The notes beneath the pieces are model-generated. The model was not told the DNA's origin. It searched no databases and was given only the letters and a program-made list of their open reading frames with translations. A stretch of DNA of 42,435 nt, from assembly GCA_003650925.1 (NCBI GenBank), contig QMSP01000016.1, positions 1-42,435 on the forward strand, read 5' to 3'. Made by a program: the position numbers and the translations under genes. The stretch comes from Thermoprotei archaeon (GTDB lineage Archaea > Thermoproteota > Thermoprotei > QMSL01). Positions 13,528-22,338 of the stretch are shown piece by piece (positions within the stretch are counted from its first letter, which is position 1; each line of letters opens with the position of its first letter).

Positions 13528-15696
13528 ATGAAGCTCAGTGAAGTCATGGAGGCACTAGCCAGAAGAGACTGCAGGAAGTTGAAGGAAATTCCTTTCATAT
13601 GGTTTAAAGAGAATGTAAAAGGCCTCTCAGTAGTCAAGGGCTGGAGGGCTCACTTCATAACTAAGCAGAATGGAGATGTTGAACAGATTAGAGGCGAGGG
13701 AGAAGGACGTGATAGGATAGGTTTTTGGGTTGAAGATCTCAGGTGTATAAGAACCTTGAGAACATATCTACAGCCGAGGAGCCTGCCCTTAGGAGAACGA
13801 GCCTCAGGATATGCCTATGGTCTAGGATGGAAAGCTCACCTGTATAGCGTAGCACCAGACGTGGAAATTGTAAGGCTAGACTTCGTATCGCTTGACAAGC
13901 CCTTGCTCTTCATGAACTATTATAGCTCAGAGAACCTCGAAGTGACTGTTGAGATAGAGGTGAAGGTAATCGATATGTGGCCTCATAGCACGTTATATAG
14001 AATAGAGGGCGTTTCATGTAATGAGGGGCAAGTCCTTTTAAGAACTAGAAGAGGAGTTGTAGGTTTTTCAGTAAAACAAGGTGAGATAGAATGTTCTGGA
14101 GAGGGAGAAGTTCGCGTACTAGCTGAGAATTCCTCATTGATAGTGGCTTGTCTCGCAAGGGAGGAAAGTCTTTGTAAACGCTTACTAGATCATGCCATCA
14201 GAAGATACGAGGAGGAGTTTGAACATGTAACTAAATACTATGAGGACTTGGTCTTGAAGGGCACTGTCGTGAGGACTCCTGACGATGAGCTTAATAAGGT
14301 CTTCTTGACCAGCAAATACGTTCTGGCCATGTTGTATTCGCATACTCCTGTAGGTCGAGGCATATTTGCAGGTATGCCGAGATTTTCATGGTTCTTTACA
14401 GGAGACGTGGGGCTAATGGCAAGCGCGTATTTGGCAGTATGTTTCAAGAACATGGTAAGGGAACATCTGAAAACAATGGTTAAGTACGCAAAGGATGATG
14501 GACAGATACCTCATGAAGTAGTACTCATCCCTAGCATCAATGCAAGGAAACTAGCTACTGGATATTGGCACATAGATGCCACACCCTTGTGGATCCTCAC
14601 TCTTCACAAATTGTACAAGTGGACTGGCGATGAAAGCTTTGTCAAGGAGTTCAGTGAACGTGTGGACAAGGCTATTAGCTTTTTGAGAGGATTAGATCTA
14701 AACCATGACGGATTCATAGAGACTCAGCCTGAGAAGGGGCTTATAGCCATGGATGAAGTCCTAGCTGAGGAAAGAAAGGGTGCCTGCGTAGAGTTAAATG
14801 CTCTCTATATCAAGGCCTTGGAGAGCGCTTCTGAGCTCATGCATGTCACCGGGTTTGATGATAAGGCCATAGAGCTCAAGGAAGAGGCACATGTATTGAG
14901 GGAGAAGTTTACAAAGGAGTTCTGGGATGATTTCTGCATTGATGTAATACTTAATGGAGAGAAGGTGAGGCGTGTCATGCCCTATCTCGCTATGCTGACC
15001 TATCTAGAGATTATTGATGGTGAGAGAGGCAGAGCTCTTGTTAGGAAATTATTTGATGAGCTAGTAACTCCTTATGGAGTTTCACTAGGGAAGTTCTCAG
15101 GCCCTAAAGAGGGCTACTATCTGGGGTCTGTCTGGCCTCTTTATACAGGTCTTCTAGCTGTGAGTGCTTTCAAATATGGCCTTCATAGGCTAGGATTCAA
15201 GCTGCTCAATATCCTGAGGAGCTTAGCCATTAAGGCTTCAGATCCAGGCAAGATAAGCGAATATTATGAACATGATACAGGATGTGAGAGAGGACAGTTT
15301 GTTCAAGGGTTCTCATCCTCGCAGATAATAGACATCATACTAACGGGTATACTTGGTGTTGATGTAGATGCAGCAAAGCCAAGGATAACCTTCAACATTA
15401 GAATGCCTGAGAAATGGGCATGGATTGAGGTCAAGGGGCTGAGAATAGGACATGAGGTCTTAGACGTAAAGTTGAAGAGAACTGAGGAAGGATATAGGTA
15501 TGAGGTCTTTCACGCAAGTGGGAAAAAGAACTTGCTAGTTGAGATCTTCCTCGCATCCAATGGATACGTTCCTCTAGGAAGATACGAGGAAAAGATTATT
15601 CACGGATGTAGGATGTATGGCGCCAAACTATACCTTGCCGTGAATGAGAGAGCAGTAGGCGTCATAAGATTAAGACCTGTCGGAGATACTACCTGA
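13528..15696 (+). CDS. Glycogen-debranching/amylo-1,6-glucosidase-like (alpha/alpha)6 glycosidase
   Basis: Large protein of 722 residues with an N-terminal beta-rich region (about 1-240) and an (alpha/alpha)6-barrel catalytic region resembling amylo-alpha-1,6-glucosidases and GH63/GH15-like enzymes. Recognisable parts are PRFSWFFTGDVGLMASAYL, GYWHIDATPLWILTLHKLYKW, IAMDEVLAEERKGACVELNALYIKAL (quoted as GACVELNALYIKAL) and YYLGSVWPLYTGLLAVSAF. The aspartate of HIDATPLW and the glutamate of VELNALY match conserved positions. The substrate is not predictable; a furanoside-containing polymer is suggested only by the GH172 neighbour. No signal peptide. Confidence 0.75.
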   Translation: MKLSEVMEALARRDCRKLKEIPFIWFKENVKGLSVVKGWRAHFITKQNGDVEQIRGEGEGRDRIGFWVEDLRCIRTLRTYLQPRSLPLGERASGYAYGLGWKAHLYSVAPDVEIVRLDFVSLDKPLLFMNYYSSENLEVTVEIEVKVIDMWPHSTLYRIEGVSCNEGQVLLRTRRGVVGFSVKQGEIECSGEGEVRVLAENSSLIVACLAREESLCKRLLDHAIRRYEEEFEHVTKYYEDLVLKGTVVRTPDDELNKVFLTSKYVLAMLYSHTPVGRGIFAGMPRFSWFFTGDVGLMASAYLAVCFKNMVREHLKTMVKYAKDDGQIPHEVVLIPSINARKLATGYWHIDATPLWILTLHKLYKWTGDESFVKEFSERVDKAISFLRGLDLNHDGFIETQPEKGLIAMDEVLAEERKGACVELNALYIKALESASELMHVTGFDDKAIELKEEAHVLREKFTKEFWDDFCIDVILNGEKVRRVMPYLAMLTYLEIIDGERGRALVRKLFDELVTPYGVSLGKFSGPKEGYYLGSVWPLYTGLLAVSAFKYGLHRLGFKLLNILRSLAIKASDPGKISEYYEHDTGCERGQFVQGFSSSQIIDIILTGILGVDVDAAKPRITFNIRMPEKWAWIEVKGLRIGHEVLDVKLKRTEEGYRYEVFHASGKKNLLVEIFLASNGYVPLGRYEEKIIHGCRMYGAKLYLAVNERAVGVIRLRPVGDTT

Positions 15697-15754
15697 TATA
15701 TCATAGTGTTATTATGTATTCTGAGGAGGAAGGCGATGAACGCTAGTTGTGAAA

Positions 15755-15764
15755 CGTTTAATTA
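15755..15764 (+). promoter_or_regulatory. TATA box of the ATPase F-H-E-A-B-D-C operon
   Basis: cgtttaatta predicts a start near 15786, giving a leader of about 16 nt with the ribosome-binding sequence agggaga ahead of atpF at 15802. This argues against the longer frame that opens at 15706. Confidence 0.5.
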
Positions 15765-15801
15765 CTTCCCAGCTCATGGATTTTGGGAGCAGGGAGATCT
15801 G

Positions 15802-16131
15802 ATGACATTAGTTGTCATCTCGATGAGTGAAGTAGCTCGAGTGTTTGAACTCATAGGTGCTGACTGTGTAATAGTGAGGAACACTGATGAGGCCATAAAG
15901 GCTTTTAGGGAGGCTTTGGACAAGGGCTATGATGTGCTAGTGCTGGATGAAGATGTAGCTGAGTTAGTGGAGGAGATGAGAGTTAAGATTTTTAGAGAGA
16001 TGAAGGAGCCTCCTGCCTACATGGTTATACCAAGCTTTACTAAAATGAAGGGAATAAGGCTTAATCAATTATATAATATGGTGAGTAAGGCCGTGGGGGT
16101 GAGGCTGAGATGGCAGAGTGGGCAGAGTTAG
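15802..16131 (+). CDS. atpF: A/V-type ATPase subunit F
   Basis: Central-stalk subunit F, part of the rotor joining the catalytic head to the membrane ring. The ATG at 15802 gives MTLVVISMSEVARVFELIGA, with the family's Rossmann-like opening (VVIS...FELIGAD) and the following VLVLDEDVAELVEEMR. Length about 109 residues is normal. A longer frame from 15706 would add a cysteine- and aromatic-rich extension that is unlike the family and overlaps the promoter. The stop lies 22 bases inside atpH. Confidence 0.85.
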   Translation: MTLVVISMSEVARVFELIGADCVIVRNTDEAIKAFREALDKGYDVLVLDEDVAELVEEMRVKIFREMKEPPAYMVIPSFTKMKGIRLNQLYNMVSKAVGVRLRWQSGQS

Positions 16132-16439
16132 ATATCATGGAGTTAATGGAGGAGGAGAAAAAGGCTGAGAAGATAGTAGAAGAAGCAAGAAGAAGAGCAG
16201 AGGAGATAGTAAAGCAGGCTGAGGAGGAGGCTAAGAGGATAGTTGAAGAAGCTGAGAAATCAAAGGAGCCAGAGGAGTATAAAAAGGTAGAGTACGAAAA
16301 ATTGCTCAAGGAGCTGAAGAGAGTAGAGGAAGATCATCAAAAGAGGCTTGACAGGCTTAAAAGAATAGCTGAAAGAAATCTTGATGATGTGGTAAAGTTC
16401 ATCATGAGGGTGGTACTCTATGGGGAGGAAGGGAGTTGA
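16110..16439 (+). CDS. atpH: A/V-type ATPase subunit H (peripheral stalk)
   Basis: Peripheral-stalk subunit H (G-like), 109 residues, almost entirely a charged helix: KKAEKIVEEARRRAEEIVKQ shows the right-handed coiled-coil pattern of alternating Glu/Lys/Arg and small residues typical of this subunit. It pairs with subunit E to form the stator that resists rotation. Overlaps its neighbours on both sides (22 and 20 bases), so translation is coupled in the operon. Assignment rests on composition and operon position. Confidence 0.8.
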   Translation: MAEWAELDIMELMEEEKKAEKIVEEARRRAEEIVKQAEEEAKRIVEEAEKSKEPEEYKKVEYEKLLKELKRVEEDHQKRLDRLKRIAERNLDDVVKFIMRVVLYGEEGS

Positions 16440-17064
16440 ACCCCTAAAGCTAGAGATAAGAAGGCTAGCAGAGGAAGAGGCTAAGAAAATCCTGGATGAG
16501 GCAAAGAGAAAAGCTAACAGCATTATAGAGGAAGCTAAGAGAAAAGCTGAGGAAATATTACGTCGCAGAACAGAACAAGCTCTCAAGGAGGCTAGGAGAG
16601 AAATTGAGCTGAAAATGGCCTCGGCAAGGATAAAGCATAAAGTGGACTTGATAAGATTACGTCAGGAGTATACTGAGAAAGCCTTCAGTGAAGCTCTGAA
16701 TAGAATAAGGACGTTGGTAGATGAGAATAGAGAGGAATATGAGAAGATCTTCATAAAGCTAGCTCTTGATGCTATAAGCAAGCTTGAGGACTATGATGAA
16801 TATGTGCTCATTGTCAGAGAGAAGGATCTTGACATCGCAAGAAGAGCTCTAGGGACGATAGAGGAGGAAGCATCTAGAATAAAGAGGAGGAATGTTAAAA
16901 TAACTATAGGAGAGGAGAGAATAGAATGCGTTGGAGGTATGATTGTGTGCACTGGCAATAGAAGGGTGTACTACAATAATACTGTAGAGGCTAGGATTGA
17001 TTACGTTAAAAAGGTCATGCTCGATAAAGTCCATGAGATACTCTTTAGAGAGGTGAGGACATGA
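16420..17064 (+). CDS. atpE: A/V-type ATPase subunit E (peripheral stalk)
   Basis: Stator subunit E, 214 residues. The N-terminal half is a long charged coiled coil (EEEAKKILDEAKRKANSIIE and onwards) that pairs with subunit H. The C-terminal globular domain contains VGGMIVCTGNRRVYYNNTVEARID, the family's conserved end (quoted as GGMIVCTGNRRVYYNNT). The stop codon overlaps the atpA start as ATGA. The extreme N-terminal residues before the coil are not conserved, so an internal start is possible. Confidence 0.9.
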   Translation: MGRKGVEPLKLEIRRLAEEEAKKILDEAKRKANSIIEEAKRKAEEILRRRTEQALKEARREIELKMASARIKHKVDLIRLRQEYTEKAFSEALNRIRTLVDENREEYEKIFIKLALDAISKLEDYDEYVLIVREKDLDIARRALGTIEEEASRIKRRNVKITIGEERIECVGGMIVCTGNRRVYYNNTVEARIDYVKKVMLDKVHEILFREVRT

Positions 17065-18860
17065 GAGTAGGTGTTATTGAAAGGATAAAGGGACCTGTGG
17101 TCATAGCCTCTGGAATAAAGGATGTACAGATAGGAGAAGTAATAGAGGTGGGGGAGGAGAGGCTCATAGGGGAAGTAGTCAGGGTCACTAGTGATAATTT
17201 CACCATTCAGGTATATGAATCTACAAGCGGTCTTAGGCCAGGGGAGAAGGTCTACGCAACTGGAAAAAGACTTGTAGCCGAACTCGGGCCAGGGCTCATG
17301 AGTCGAATATTTGATGGTATCCAGAGGCCACTTGAGGAAATTCTGAGGAGAACAGGGCCCTTCATAAGAAGAGGCGTCAAGCTCAATGCTCTTCCAAGGG
17401 ATAAGAAGTGGTACTTTAAGCCACTAGTGAAGAAGGGAGATGTGGTTGAGGGAGGAAGCATAATCGGTATAGTTCCAGAAACTAGAATTATTGAGCATAG
17501 AGTATTGGTACCTCCTGACATAAAGGGCGAAATAGTAAAGATAGAGGAGGGGGAGTTCAAAGTTGACGAAACCGTTGCCATAGTGCGAGATAAGAGAGGA
17601 AGGGAGCATGAAATTAAACTCATGCAGGAGTGGCCTGTAAGAGTGCCAAGGCCCTTCAAGTCAAGACTTCCACTTACAGAGCCACTCATAACAGGCCAGA
17701 GGGTCATCGATACCTTCTTCCCTGTGGCCAAAGGAGGCGCAGCTTGTATCCCTGGAGGCTTTGGCACTGGAAAGACTGTCACACTTCACAAAATAGCCAT
17801 GTGGAGTGATTCAGAGATCGTGGTCTACATAGGCTGTGGAGAGAGAGGAAATGAGATGTGTGAGCTACTGACGGAGTTCCCTAAGCTAATAGACCCTAGG
17901 AAGAAGGTGCCCATGATTGAGAGGAGCATAATGATAGCCAATACTAGCAACATGCCTGTCTCCGCTAGAGAGGCTAGCATATACATGGGCATTACCATAG
18001 CTGAGTACTATAGGGATCAAGGTTATCACGTAACGCTCATAGCAGACTCTACCTCGAGGTGGGCTGAGGCTGTTAGGGAGATCTCAGGAAGGCTTGAGGA
18101 AATGCCTGTTGAAGAGGGCTTTCCAGCCTACTTACCAGATAGGCTTGCTGAGTTCTATGAAAGAGCGGGCAGGGTTGTAGCCCTTGGCACTCCTGAAAGA
18201 GAGGGGTCTGTCACAATACTTGCCGCTGTATCTCCACCTGGAGGAGACTTCAATGAGCCCGTTACCATACACACCCTAAGATTCGTTGGAGCCATGTGGG
18301 CTCTTGATACTGACCTAGCTTATCGAAGACACTTCCCTGCTATAAACTGGCTAAGAAGCTTTAGCCAGTACGCTGAGCCTCTTGAGAAGTGGTGGGTTGA
18401 GAAGTTCCCTGAATTTCCAAACTATAGGAGAAGAGCGCTCAGGCTTCTCACTGTGGCTTCAGAGATTGAGGCTATAGCTAGCGTCATAGGCGAAGGAGCT
18501 CTTCCAGATGATCAAAGGCTAATACTTCTGACTGCTGAGATCATAAAGGAGGGCTTTCTGAGGCAAGTTGCTATGGAGGGTGAAGACACATTCTGCAAGC
18601 CTGAGAAACAGTACCTAATGTTGAAGATGATCATGGACTTCTACGATAGAGCATACATACTTGTCAGGCATAGAGTCCCTGTCGATGATATAGCGAATCT
18701 TCCAGAAGTGTTTGAGATGATGAGAGTAAAAGAGGACGAGAGAGGCGTGGAAGCTGTAAAGGAGGTGTACGAAAAAGTCATTAAGGCGCTTGACAATATA
18801 GCTAGAAAGTATGGTATAGATCTTGAGGGAGAGTTGAGAGGATGGAGGAAAGGGGAGTAG
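17061..18860 (+). CDS. atpA: A/V-type ATPase catalytic subunit A
   Basis: Catalytic nucleotide-binding subunit A, 599 residues. The P-loop is GGFGTGKT (near 231-238) and the catalytic-glutamate region is [15 protein letters not shown]. The non-homologous insertion typical of V/A-type A subunits lies at about 110-190, and [20 protein letters not shown] and [12 protein letters not shown] are intact. Together with subunit B it forms the hexameric head that couples ATP to ion movement. The residue after GG in the P-loop is Phe as usual for the family; no intein is present. ATGA overlap with atpE. Confidence 0.97.
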   Translation: MRVGVIERIKGPVVIASGIKDVQIGEVIEVGEERLIGEVVRVTSDNFTIQVYESTSGLRPGEKVYATGKRLVAELGPGLMSRIFDGIQRPLEEILRRTGPFIRRGVKLNALPRDKKWYFKPLVKKGDVVEGGSIIGIVPETRIIEHRVLVPPDIKGEIVKIEEGEFKVDETVAIVRDKRGREHEIKLMQEWPVRVPRPFKSRLPLTEPLITGQRVIDTFFPVAKGGAACIPGGFGTGKTVTLHKIAMWSDSEIVVYIGCGERGNEMCELLTEFPKLIDPRKKVPMIERSIMIANTSNMPVSAREASIYMGITIAEYYRDQGYHVTLIADSTSRWAEAVREISGRLEEMPVEEGFPAYLPDRLAEFYERAGRVVALGTPEREGSVTILAAVSPPGGDFNEPVTIHTLRFVGAMWALDTDLAYRRHFPAINWLRSFSQYAEPLEKWWVEKFPEFPNYRRRALRLLTVASEIEAIASVIGEGALPDDQRLILLTAEIIKEGFLRQVAMEGEDTFCKPEKQYLMLKMIMDFYDRAYILVRHRVPVDDIANLPEVFEMMRVKEDERGVEAVKEVYEKVIKALDNIARKYGIDLEGELRGWRKGE

Positions 18861-20281
18861 ACGTAATCTCATTAGTAAAGGGAATGTATGGTAAGGTATA
18901 TCGTGGAGTAAAGGAGATACGCGGCTCACTAATGGTAGTGGAGGGCATCAGTGGAGTAAGCTATGAGGAAGTAGTGAAAATAGTAGGAACCGATGGAGTT
19001 GAGAGGCTGGGCAGAGTGCTTGAAGTAAGCAAAGATATGGCTGTGGTTCAGGTATTAGGTGATGAGGAGGGGCTTGATACAAGCTGTTTAGTACAATTCA
19101 CAGGAACAACATTCAAGATTCCAGTATCCGATGAAGTTCTAGGAAGGATCTTCAATGGTAGATTTGAGCCCATAGATGGACTACCTCCCATAGTATCTGG
19201 CGATAAGAGGGACATCTATGGCTCGCCAATAAATCCCTGTGCTAGAGTACATCCCCATGAATTCATACAGACAGGGATCTCAGCTATAGATGGCATGTTG
19301 TCCCTGATAAGAGGGCAAAAGCTTCCCATATTCTCTCATAGCGGCCTTCCCCACAACGTATTAGCAGCACAGATAGCAAGACAGGCTACTGTTCCTGGTA
19401 AAGAGGAGGAGTTCGCTGTGGTCTTCGGAGGAATAGGCCTTAGAAATGTTGAGGCTCGATATTTCATTGAAGAGTTCAGGAAGACTGGAGCACTTGAGAG
19501 ATCAGTTCTGGTCATAAATCTTGCTGATGATCCAGCTGTAGAGAGGATATTAACTCCAAGGATAGCTCTCACAGTAGCTGAGTACTTGGCCTTTGACCTT
19601 GAGCTTCACGTGCTGGTCATATTAACTGACATGACCAATTATTGTGAGGCTCTTAGAGAGATTAGCACAGCAAGAGAAGAGGTTCCTGGCAGAGGAGGAT
19701 ATCCAGGCTACATGTACAGCGACCTAGCCACAATATATGAGAGAGCTGGCGTCATTGTAGGAAAGAAGGGTTCATTAACGCTCATGCCTATTCTAACCAT
19801 GCCTGGAGGTGACCTGAGACATCCAATTCCAGATTTAACTGGCTACATAACAGAGGGACAGATTATACTAAGCCCTGAGCTTCACGCAAAGGGCATATAT
19901 CCACCAATAAACGTACTTCCATCACTCAGCAGGCTAATGCGAGGTGGAGTAGGGCCTGGTAAGACTAGAGATGACCACAGATATTTATCTGACCAGCTCT
20001 ATGATGCCTATTCAAGAGGAGTAAAGGCAAGAGACCTAGCTAAGATCGTAGGTGAGGTAGGCCTGAGTCCCAGGATGAGGAGATACCTGAGGTTTGCCGA
20101 TGAGTTTGAGAGAAAATTCCTTAGCCAAGGAGTCTACGAGAATAGAACCCTTGAGGAAACGCTTGACCTTGCCTGGGAAGTATTGTCAATAATACCTGAG
20201 GATGAGCTTGTGAGAATACCTAGAGAATACATAGAGAAGTATCATCCTAAATACAGAGGGCGTGAGCTTGAGTCTTCCTAG
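18842..20281 (+). CDS. atpB: A/V-type ATPase regulatory subunit B
   Basis: Non-catalytic nucleotide-binding subunit B, 479 residues. It lacks a P-loop: [12 protein letters not shown] replaces it, as expected for this subunit. Family segments include [21 protein letters not shown]-like [20 protein letters not shown] and [21 protein letters not shown]. The ATG at 18842 overlaps atpA by 19 bases. A second ATG at 18884 ([14 protein letters not shown]), preceded by aaaggga, better matches the N-termini I recall and may be the true start. Confidence 0.96.
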   Translation: MEERGVDVISLVKGMYGKVYRGVKEIRGSLMVVEGISGVSYEEVVKIVGTDGVERLGRVLEVSKDMAVVQVLGDEEGLDTSCLVQFTGTTFKIPVSDEVLGRIFNGRFEPIDGLPPIVSGDKRDIYGSPINPCARVHPHEFIQTGISAIDGMLSLIRGQKLPIFSHSGLPHNVLAAQIARQATVPGKEEEFAVVFGGIGLRNVEARYFIEEFRKTGALERSVLVINLADDPAVERILTPRIALTVAEYLAFDLELHVLVILTDMTNYCEALREISTAREEVPGRGGYPGYMYSDLATIYERAGVIVGKKGSLTLMPILTMPGGDLRHPIPDLTGYITEGQIILSPELHAKGIYPPINVLPSLSRLMRGGVGPGKTRDDHRYLSDQLYDAYSRGVKARDLAKIVGEVGLSPRMRRYLRFADEFERKFLSQGVYENRTLEETLDLAWEVLSIIPEDELVRIPREYIEKYHPKYRGRELESS

Positions 20282-20885
20282 CCAAGCCTCAGCCACTTTA
20301 GGCACCTTGTTAAGGCTGAGAGAACAATTACAACTAGTTAGAAGAGGTAAGGAAATCCTAGAGATGAAGCGTGATCAGCTGATAAGAGAGATCTATAGAC
20401 TACTCGATGAGATTAAGAGGAGAAGCGAGCTGGATGAGGAATTCACGGCGCTTTATTCTAGGATGAAGGAGGCGTACATGGTAAGAGGCCCCGATGAGAT
20501 CAGTAGCTACTCAAGGGCAGTGTCAAAACCCAGCTTCAGGGTACTCTATGAGAGCTTAATGGGAGTCAGGATACCACATATTGATATACTCAAGGAGCCT
20601 GATCTCGACAAGATCACAGACCCTGCCCTCAGAGAGCTAGCTAAAGAATTGTGGGAACTTATGAAGAAGACCATAGCGATAGGGTCAAAGGAGATGGCTG
20701 TCGAGAACTTGAGTCATGAACTAGCATACATAAACAGAGTGGTTAATTCTCTCGAGAAGAACATAATACCACAGTTGCAGGAGAACATTAGGTACATAGA
20801 GGTCAGGATACAGGAGATAACACTTAGTGAATTCGTTCGAATAAAGAAGATAAGAGACCTACTACACAAGAGGAGGGGCATCTAA
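20262..20885 (+). CDS. atpD: A/V-type ATPase subunit D
   Basis: Central rotor shaft subunit D (gamma-like), 207 residues, mostly helical: [20 protein letters not shown] near the N-terminus and [20 protein letters not shown] in the C-terminal coil are family signatures (RR.NALE..iiP). GTG start within the end of atpB; its stop overlaps the atpC start as TAATG. Confidence 0.92.
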   Translation: MSLSLPSQASATLGTLLRLREQLQLVRRGKEILEMKRDQLIREIYRLLDEIKRRSELDEEFTALYSRMKEAYMVRGPDEISSYSRAVSKPSFRVLYESLMGVRIPHIDILKEPDLDKITDPALRELAKELWELMKKTIAIGSKEMAVENLSHELAYINRVVNSLEKNIIPQLQENIRYIEVRIQEITLSEFVRIKKIRDLLHKRRGI

Positions 20886-21910
20886 TGGAGACATACGTGG
20901 TCGTTAGAGCTCATGGGCTGAGAACACACCTTCTGAAGCCTGAGGATTATGAAAAGTTGCTGGGCACTGCTAACGTGAAGGAGTTCATCTACGTGCTCAG
21001 TGATACGGACTATCGCAACGTAGTGGAACAGCTTCCTGAGGAAGTCGAAGCTTCAGATTTCAGAAAGGCGCTCTTCAAGAAGTACATGGAAAGAGTCAAC
21101 ATACTTGAGAAGAACTCTCCTGATGGTCTTCGACAGTTTTTAAGAAACTATGCTCTAGGAAGGTTTGAAGTAGTCAATATCAAGCACGTTTTAAGAGCGA
21201 AGGCAGGAGGCAGCTCCATATCTGTACATGAGCTCTTCCCAGTGAAGCTAAATGTCGTTAAGTGGAATGAGCCTCTAGGACTAGAGAGGCTTGACGACGT
21301 CGTGAGGTACCTTGCTCGAAGAGGTTATCCGACCCTGGACATCGCTTTTTCAATATACAGAAGAAATAGGCTCCTTGACGTTCTAGAGTGTGCTCTTGAA
21401 GCAGATTATTATGATAGCCTCCATCGCCTCATAGAGAAGCTGAAGCTTAGGGAATTGGAGGATATCGTAAGGGAGGAGGCTGACATAAGATGGCTCTATT
21501 GGATCATAGACCTGAAGGCTAGGAGAGCTAACTTGAGTGAAGTAAAATCCATACTTGATAAATACGGGGGCAAAGCCAGTGAGGAATTATGGTCTCACGC
21601 CTTGAAGTATGAGCTAGAGGACTTCATATTCTTCCTCTCAAGGTTTAGAAGATACCGTAGGATCATACCTCAACTAAGGAGAGGCCTCAGAGCAAGGGAC
21701 TATTTACTCGTGGAGGACCTACTCAGGAAGAGGCTATATGATATGGCTGTTCACTATCTACTATATGAGCCTGTAAGCCTGACGTATGTACTCTCGTTCC
21801 TACTATTATGCGAAGCGGAGATGTGCAATCTTATGATTTTGTTCTCCGGCAAAAAAGCTAGACTTCATGCCCATGAGCTCAGGCCCTTTATTTTCCTTCC
21901 CTTAGTGTAG
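20885..21910 (+). CDS. atpC: A/V-type ATPase subunit C
   Basis: Funnel-shaped subunit C that links the rotor shaft to the membrane ring, 341 residues. Family-like features are the N-terminal VRAHGLRTHLLKPEDYEKLL, the paired helices around EFIYVLSDTDYRNVV, and NYALGRFEVVNIKHVLRAK (matching the family's .D..NI...LRAK). It ends the plus-strand operon and overlaps the convergent atpK stop by 9 bases. Confidence 0.88.
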   Translation: METYVVVRAHGLRTHLLKPEDYEKLLGTANVKEFIYVLSDTDYRNVVEQLPEEVEASDFRKALFKKYMERVNILEKNSPDGLRQFLRNYALGRFEVVNIKHVLRAKAGGSSISVHELFPVKLNVVKWNEPLGLERLDDVVRYLARRGYPTLDIAFSIYRRNRLLDVLECALEADYYDSLHRLIEKLKLRELEDIVREEADIRWLYWIIDLKARRANLSEVKSILDKYGGKASEELWSHALKYELEDFIFFLSRFRRYRRIIPQLRRGLRARDYLLVEDLLRKRLYDMAVHYLLYEPVSLTYVLSFLLLCEAEMCNLMILFSGKKARLHAHELRPFIFLPLV

Positions 21911-22297
21911 TGCCATCAGTATCAGTATGGCCACTAGCAGTCCATATATGGCTATGCCTTCAGCTAGGCCACCCATTATCATCACTAGACCTCTGAGCTC
22001 AGGCCTTTCCGCAGAGGCGGCGAAGCCAGCAGTTACTACGGCTCTAAGAGCTAAGCCTGCTGCAAGGCAGCTCACGCTAACGGCCATGGCTGCTGCAAGA
22101 CATGTTAGCGGTATGGTTAAGACTTCCTGAGAGCTTATGAATCTCTTGGTTCCTGCATTGTATAACATGAATGCGCTGATGCTGGCTGTAGTTGCTGAGG
22201 TCAGTGCCAATATTAGTGCAAGGGTCACTAGAAGCACAGGCTTTTGCATATTTTTATGTCTATGATCCTTTCCACGAGTGATGGTCATGACATTCAC
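21902..22297 (-). CDS. atpK: A/V-type ATPase subunit K (membrane ring)
   Basis: Proteolipid that forms the ion-carrying ring. From the ATG at 22297 it has 131 residues: a short charged N-terminus, one hydrophobic segment (about 18-45) that may be a signal-type leader, then the two ring helices. The second ring helix, GGLAEGIAIYGLLVAILILM, holds the ion-binding glutamate. Internal starts (codon 4, or MQKPVLL) would shorten it. Transcribed away from atpI on the minus strand and overlapping the end of atpC; it has its own TATA box. Confidence 0.9.
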   Translation of the reverse strand: MNVMTITRGKDHRHKNMQKPVLLVTLALILALTSATTASISAFMLYNAGTKRFISSQEVLTIPLTCLAAAMAVSVSCLAAGLALRAVVTAGFAASAERPELRGLVMIMGGLAEGIAIYGLLVAILILMALH

Positions 22298-22320
22298 CTT
22301 TCTATAGGTATTGTGAGAGT

Positions 22321-22331
22321 CTTAATAAGTT
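22321..22331 (-). promoter_or_regulatory. TATA box of atpK
   Basis: The minus strand reads aacttattaag, about 28 bases before the ATG at 22297, predicting a nearly leaderless mRNA. It lies between the atpI stop and atpK, so the ring subunit, needed in many copies, can be made independently of atpI. Confidence 0.6.
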
Positions 22332-22338
22332 TACACTT

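Noticed and set aside
15706-15801. In-frame N-terminal extension of atpF from an upstream start.
   Set aside because: It overlaps the operon TATA box and is unlike subunit F; the ATG at 15802 has a good ribosome-binding site.
17061-18860. Possible intein in the ATPase A subunit, as known in some archaea.
   Set aside because: Length is 599 residues and the P-loop region is uninterrupted.
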